DNA from: Panopea generosa
Lineage: Eukaryota > Mollusca > Bivalvia > Adapedonta > Hiatellidae
Length of the DNA stretch: 64,000 nt
Assembly: GCA_029582155.1 (NCBI GenBank)
Contig: CM055906.1
Coordinates: 15,337,828 to 15,401,827 of the forward strand
Direction: 5' to 3'
The notes below the pieces were generated by a model, which saw only the letters and a list, made by a program, of their open reading frames with translations, searched no databases and was not told the DNA's origin. Positions 58,420 through 64,000 of this stretch are shown here, piece by piece. Made by a program: the position numbers and the translations under genes. Every line of letters begins with the position of its first letter. Position 1 is the stretch's first letter.

Positions 58420-58805
58420 CACCTAGGGACTTCAAAACGCACCACTTACAAACAGATTATTTTAGTGCAGAAAATGTCATCCGATTTCAAAGAAAGTTTA
58501 TATACGTTAAGAATGCCATCTCTGTCTTCTACTGTCAAAATTTCAAGACTGATACTTGAATTTTTCATGCATTTTTTTCTATTTTTCGAAGCTACCCCCA
58601 AAAGTGAAAATTCACAGTCGATTGCATTTCATTACATATATCCATGCGAATTTTTTCATAAACTCGTTACTGACATTTGTGAATTATTTTTATTGTTAGT
58701 AGTTTTGAAAAATGGAAAAAAAAATGTATAAAAAATTCATTAACTTTGATAGAAGAAGCTAGAGAGGACGCTCTTAGATGACGTAAGTGGTGCGTTCCCT
58801 GGGTG
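58420..58805. mobile_element. TIR element (MITE-like), 386 bp
   Basis: The left end CACCTAGGGACTTC then AAAACGCACCACTTAC matches the reverse complement of the right end (CACCCAGGGAACGCACCACT then TAC), apart from an internal gap of about 6 bases. Flanks are TA-rich (ATAA on the left, TATAA on the right), so the target-site duplication is ambiguous. The 88-codon frame inside has no family motif. It lies about 0.4 kb downstream of the GPCR stop. Confidence 0.55.
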
Positions 58806-59620
58806 TATAAGGATGGTCCTTTATATAAATATCAGCATACGAACATTTGTTAATTGTATGAACACTTTGGCGAAAATATGTTTCCGTACGGATACCACTT
58901 TGTTGTACGACTGAACCCCGATACCGGTTTACCAACATTTTAACGGTGCCGTTAAAAGTGCAGAGACGCGTTAATAATACGACAGTGTGCTGTTACTTAC
59001 AGGTGTACCGCTTATTTTATCGGCGTTTGGACATATTTTTTTTTCTTTTTATAAAGATTTATTGACAATTTTGATAATGTAGTGTAAAAGTTTCTAAATT
59101 GCTAACAAATACAGATCTTCCCTATTTATTTGTTCGACCCCTGAAATTGGAACACATTTATTGAAGGTCTCATTACTATAGTTGTTACGTTATTGTACTT
59201 AACAGTGAATTATATTCATTAATAAAACAATGGAATAATGACATATTCATTTGACCATCAAGATGTGTTCCATGTAAAAGCCTATTAGCATTTACATTGG
59301 TGTTGTTGTTTCAGTTTGCAACTCAATACTCATTATAACTTTGTAAAAATTGAGAAGATATGAGTATTTGCTAATGAAAGTATTCTAAATACTGAAACCT
59401 TGGCACACAATGATACAGTAATAATGGAATATTAAAGTCTGTGTCAGATGTAGCCAGGAACATTATATAAGCATACTAATGAAAAGCGATATAGTTGATG
59501 TTACTGTTTACATACCGTAGTTTCTTGTATGTGTACAACAAAATACAAACTACAGGATACTATTTTAATGTATTTGATTAGAATGTTGATCTGTAAAATT
59601 TTCTTTCATAGTGCAGTCTC
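58806..59620. other. Unannotated stretch
   Basis: No recognised gene or repeat. Confidence 0.35.
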
Positions 59621-59629
59621 CAATATGAT

Positions 59630-60420
59630 AAATAGTTTATGTATATATTTTAAAGACAATTCCATCTCCAAGCAAAGTGTTATATTTCAAAGACAATTGA
59701 ACAATATCTCAGATGATCTACATAGAAAAATCAATACCCAAGTTTACGTCACTGTTTATATTTGAAAATCTCCAAAATTACGTATATCAAATATGAATAT
59801 TTAAAAACAAATACTTCTCTCCTTTAATTGAATTGTATGTTTTTTCAAAAGTCAATCTTCAAAGTTCAATTATTTATTTATCTCATGTTTTGTAAGGAAA
59901 GTTTGATCTCCAAGTTGAATTCAATGTATTTAAAAACGTCATTCTCAAAGATGACCCAGCTGTATATATTTAAAAAACAAATTTCAATCTCATATTTAAA
60001 ATAAGTTCAATCCCCATGTTTATTTATTGTATATACTGTGAAAAAAGTCCAATCTCCAAGTTGAATGATATATTTCAAAGCATGGCCAATCTTTCAGATT
60101 ATCTACATGTACATTGTATTAACCTTCAAAAAAATATCCGAGTTAAAATTTGTATTTTAAAGAAAAGTCAACCTCTAAAAAGATCTAGATGTATTTATAT
60201 AAAGAAAATATCTCCATGAAACCGTTCAACTATTATATCCGAGAAACAGAATGTTAATCTCCTAAATGGCATATATTTAAAAAAAAGTTCGATCTAGAAG
60301 TTGAATTATGTATTATAAAGAACGTTTATATGCGCATCAGTGTCAATATGAATACTATATAATGTATATATTGCGATTTTTTTTTAAAGTTCAATATCTT
60401 AAATTATGCAAATAACATTT
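59630..60420 (+). repeat. Degenerate tandem repeat of a ~55-60-bp AT-rich unit
   Basis: Variants of AAAGTTCAATCTCCAAGTTG then AAT...TATATTTAAA recur irregularly (examples near 59666, 59848, 59896, 60007, 60048 and 60288). The reading frames over it are not conserved. Confidence 0.5.
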
Positions 60421-61940
60421 AAACTAGCCAATAAGAACTGTTCAAAGATACAATTGCATATATGGACAAATCATTTTTATATTGTCTTTTTTAGAATCTT
60501 TTTTCATAGGATTTTCGTTATTGGAATACTGTAAAAAAAGGCAATCAAACCCAGGTCGTCTGGGCGGCAATCACCTTATAAAATATATAATAAACAGCTT
60601 CAGAAGTTGGTCCAAAATAGAACGCTCTATCTTTCATGAAACTGAGCGATTTCATTGGCTGAGAAAGTAGGGCGACATTGAAGTTCTTGTAGGTAAGCAA
60701 GACGTCATAGACATAAACGTTGACTTCACTATTCAGACTTAACGTCTGTCTCTTTTTCTTTTATACAGTTTCCTACGACAAAATCAAGTTTTAAAATATG
60801 TTTTAAGGCGCGAAATTAAGTATAGGTTAGAAGTTATATGGTATTATCTACGCCATACGTATTTTTCCTGATCGATATTTCTAACAAGTCTGAATTGTGT
60901 TCAAATTATTTGTACTTTCTTTAACATATTTGTCAGCAAAGTAAAGTCAATTTAATCTAGACTCTACTTGACAATAAAAGAAATAATGAAAATACCACGC
61001 GTCCCTTTACATTATTTCTTAAAGAGCGTTGCCATTACATTTTTAAGCTGGTTAATTTATAGTCAAAAACAACTGCTGAATTACACCTGGTAAAATTTCA
61101 TCCAAATACCAGACGTGGCTACGAAGTTACTTCAGAAAAGTCAATTTCCTGCAAAATTAGTGCTGTGGAAACCATAAAAGGTATACTAATCAAATTGAAA
61201 ACCTGACTAGTTTTAAGACACTAATAACTAATTGTATCATATTTCGATGATTTTCGAATAATTTCCGTTTCTTTAGAGATTTCTGTGTTATGACGTTAAA
61301 TTGACTGGCAACTGTAGTAATTGATTTCCGAGCAATTATTTCAACGAAATGGTTATTTGTCGGAGATTTTTCAGAAATTTCTTATAGTGAAGGGTGGTTT
61401 GGAATTTGTTCCGCTGTATGTTGATCTCCGGTAGATATAGGTGTTTTCTACAACATCAGAGTTCATAGAAGCTGGCGTTATGTACATATTAGTCTGGTTA
61501 ATTATTTAAAACAGTTTCGATAAGCTGTACAAACTCAATAGTTATCTGTATATGGCATCAAGGTATAACAGTTGACATTTTTTATTTTGTTACACTTTTC
61601 ATTTTTTGAATGATGCTATCGTATTCAATTTCTGATTTCCAGGCAAAAAAACATTTGGCAATTTCAATTATTGTCCGCGGCTGTCACCGACACTCTCGAT
61701 TTGTTCCATGTCTTTAAATATGTCCATCATCTTGGATGTTTATCAGGATTTTTCAAAACTGGAATATTTGCTAAATTATTTATTACCAGTATAGCTTATT
61801 TATACCCAATACTGCCGAAAGGATATCTCGTAAAAATTCTTAAAACAAGATATCGAAAAGGGATTTCCTAGCATAGGCTACGCGCATAGATTAGACTAAA
61901 AATATAGTTCCCGCTTAAATTACGTCATATTTTGTAATGT
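60421..61940. other. Unannotated stretch
   Basis: No recognised gene. Frames at 60482-60670 and 61671-61871 show no family motif. Confidence 0.35.
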
Positions 61941-61945
61941 TTTAA

Positions 61946-62166
61946 CCCTTTACTCCATAGATATCAATCACAAAAAGCCTTTGAAAACACTGCAGGAAGA
62001 GTTCAGATTGCTCGTTACGAGCAATCTGAACTCTTTCTGCAGTGTTTTCCACTCTGTCAGTTAATATAAACATAATTCACCCAATCATTCAAAAGCCTTC
62101 TGTATTAGAGATGTCGAAAGGCGTTTTTATTAAAGGTGTCCAAAGGCGTCTATATGAAGTAAAGGG
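61946..62166. mobile_element. piggyBac-like MITE, 221 bp, with long internal hairpin
   Basis: The terminal inverted repeats are CCCTTTACTCCATAGA (left) and CCCTTTACTTCATATAGA (right, reverse complement), directly flanked by TTAA on both sides (61942-61945 and 62167-62170). TTAA target duplication and a CCC start are hallmarks of piggyBac-type elements. Inside, 61983-62014 and 62018-62049 are reverse complements over 32 bases with one mismatch and a 3-base loop. No coding capacity. Short AAAGGCGT direct repeats lie near the right end. Confidence 0.75.
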
Positions 62167-62170
62167 TTAA

Positions 62171-62940
62171 ATGAGTCACATCATTTTGCTTTTAATTTGA
62201 TCCGTCATATAGGTTTAAAAGTCCGATTGGCGATGTAAGGGTCGCCAAGCAGTACTACAATGTTGTCTATTTTTAGAAAGGGAATTCCGTTTCAAGTTTA
62301 CCGCTCGGATAGAAATATCGATTTCGTCACGCTTTAGTGGATTTGATATACCAAACAATACATTTATTTTACTTGTTTGGGATAACGATATGCTGCTTAT
62401 CTATTTCACAAACAATTTCATTTTTTAGACACATATTGCGGGGTTTTTACCCGATATACTTTTAAGAATGATATGTTTTCATCCAACACTGAACACTTGT
62501 AACCGGACAGGTGTTTTATAAATAGAGCAGCATGGTATGCAGCATATGTGAATTTAGAACCTCTGCCAACTTAGTTCTCATCTTTAGTATTGGGAAAGGT
62601 TAGCCCATCTATAAGTTTTTAATACAGTTATTAATAGTTGCACTGGTCCCACCGGAGGCTTAGGATATTAATTACCGTGTCCCCTGTATTTGGTGTTTTG
62701 TATGTTAGAGTAAGATTTCTTGTACGTTCATTTTTTATATCTAATTTTTAGTTATTTTTTTAGCAAAGAGTGTAAGATACTTTATTTCAAAAAGAGTATT
62801 CTAGTATCGAAAAAAAAAACAATAAAATAATTTTTATACAAAAATTTTTAAAAACACATTTTGTTATGAAAGGTTTTTACTGAAATGTTATTACTACAAA
62901 ATGTTACAGATACTGTTTAACTAAGATTCGTTTTTCCTTT
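62171..62940. other. Unannotated stretch
   Basis: No recognised gene. Confidence 0.35.
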
Positions 62941-62945
62941 ATGGT

Positions 62946-63440
62946 TTGAAAATAGAAACGGTATGTTATGCTAGTCAGAGACTTAAGAGACAAGACAGAC
63001 TGTGCATAATATACTATGACAAAAATGATGTGGAAGATGAATTTCATTTTATCATTGAATTAAAAGCTTATAGTCCTATAAGAGAGAAATATATTAAAGA
63101 TACTATACAAACAGAAGTACTATGTTTTATAAAGTTATTAAAATTATCAAAAATGAATTGTTGAATATTTGTAAATGCATCGCAGAGGCATTTAAAATAA
63201 GAAATGCAATACCGCTGAATAGTACTCTCGATTTCATCCTCAAATTTAGAGTAAATATTTAATTAAATATGTTTTCGCTTCATTCCATATATGATTTTTA
63301 TATAAGAAACCTTACTGTAGCATAAGACAACGATGTAAAGGTTATGTTATTTGAAACACCTATCAAAAGTATTTGTATATGTATGTAATTTGTATTTGTA
63401 CCTGATGAGAAACTGTATACAGTTAAAGTCAATAAAATCA
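62946..63440 (+). pseudogene. LINE C-terminal fragment plus 3' tail
   Basis: The frame from 62946 reads LKIET, then RLKRQDRLCIIYYDKNDVED and EFHFIIELKAYSPIREKYIK, ending at 63162. This is the same C-terminal region seen at 27243-27677, but some of the finger cysteines are changed (C to Y and C to L at the expected positions). Homology continues after a one-base shift near 63160 (LLNICKCIAEAFKIRN), so the fragment is decayed. A 3' region with GTACCTGATGAGAAACTGTA and CAATAAAATC at 63430 looks like the element's 3' end. The reverse transcriptase part is absent. Confidence 0.6.
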
Positions 63441-63689
63441 TGTTGTGTTCTGTTCATTTTTGATATCACTTTTTATGACATTGTTCCTGATTTTTGTTTA
63501 AATATCCATCACAATTATCCCGTTGTGGTGTAGCCCTAATTATCTCCATATATATCATGCATTGTGCATGAGCATCTAAAAAGATCCCAAAACTCGTACA
63601 TTCCGTTGTTCTGAATTTAATTATCTCCCTTTATGAAATTAAATATATATGAACTCACTGTATCTATATGATCCAACGGGTTTATAAAG

Positions 63690-63955
63690 CTGTCCTTTAT
63701 ATAGCATGTGAGTAGTCATGAATCCTTAACTGGATCCTACTCATATAAAGCTATCAGTTAATGTATGTAAATTTGTCCACCCTGTCCAGATGTGTTGCAT
63801 GTATTTCCATAGTATATAAGTCATGGTCGACACCAAATTTATTGGTTTGACAGAGGCCTTGATATTGTATCTATGGTTTGCATTCTAACTAGGCGCACTC
63901 GCCGTAGTCTGGTCTGTATATTTGTCTTAGTTATTCACAAATAATTATCTTCATA
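63690..63955 (-). repeat. Dispersed repeat, copy B (inverted copy of 11481-11737)
   Basis: The reverse complement aligns end to end with copy A. In this copy the element seems to extend further left (63540-63690) through TATATAAAGGACAGCTTTAT, with AATTATCTCC motifs at 63538-63547 and again near 63618. A (TA)n tract follows at 63953-63967. Confidence 0.8.
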
Positions 63956-64000
63956 TATATATATATAACACTGTGCTATGACGTCATCCTTTGTTCTCAT

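Overview
This is AT-rich eukaryotic nuclear DNA, most likely from a bivalve mollusc. The host call rests on several signals together: a frameshifted C1q-domain exon (a family greatly expanded in bivalves), an intronless FMRFamide/peptide-type GPCR of the lophotrochozoan kind, Polinton/Maverick integrase and polymerase remnants, LINE 3' ends with a TTGATTTGATT-type tail, and many tRNA-headed SINE copies. No bacterial-style operons, true tRNA or rRNA genes, or CRISPR arrays were seen. The window is gene-poor and repeat-rich. I found one intact gene, the GPCR at 56877-58007. I also found the last two exons of an OB-fold (RPA-like) gene (38630-39722), a broken C1q exon (10994-11360) and one weak candidate exon (9333-9465). 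Other coding signal is mobile-element debris.

Layout. 1-2.3 kb: SINE-like copies in unique AT-rich DNA. 2.3-6.0 kb: two arrays of the same AT-rich motif set facing each other. 6-11 kb: mostly unrecognised, with a TIR element at 8549-8793. 11-15 kb: C1q exon, a dispersed repeat (second inverted copy at 63.7 kb), a 46-bp minisatellite, and a triplicated block carrying microsatellites. 17.2-18.2 kb: a ~50-bp hairpin-forming minisatellite. 18.3-24.1 kb: a gag-like pseudogene cut off by a 5-kb tandem array of an 88-bp tRNA-like unit. 27.2-27.8 kb: LINE 3' end. 27.85-32 kb: a foldback satellite complex with 54-bp and ~104-bp monomers. 33.6-36.7 kb: eroded element with a Polinton-type integrase. 38.6-39.7 kb: OB-fold exons. 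40.6-42.9 kb: two more tandem arrays. 44.1-45.4 kb: inverted-repeat element with an internal duplication. 46.0-46.65 kb: Polinton DNA polymerase B fragment. 46.9-48.1 kb: SINEs. 48-56 kb: mostly unique DNA without recognised genes. 56.9-58.0 kb: GPCR. 58.4-58.8 kb: TIR element. 59.6-60.4 kb: degenerate repeat. 61.9-62.2 kb: piggyBac-like MITE with a near-perfect hairpin. 62.9-63.3 kb: LINE fragment.

The most unusual structure is the 88-bp tRNA-like array at 19131-24143. About 57 head-to-tail units each carry recognisable A-box-like and B-box-like Pol III promoter motifs. The consensus lacks a T-run terminator, and the array shows a 14-unit higher-order period. The second is the 27.85-32 kb foldback satellite. 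Its 54-bp monomer is itself an imperfect palindrome and looks like an internally deleted form of the neighbouring ~104-bp monomer. All identifications are by eye; no search or alignment was run.
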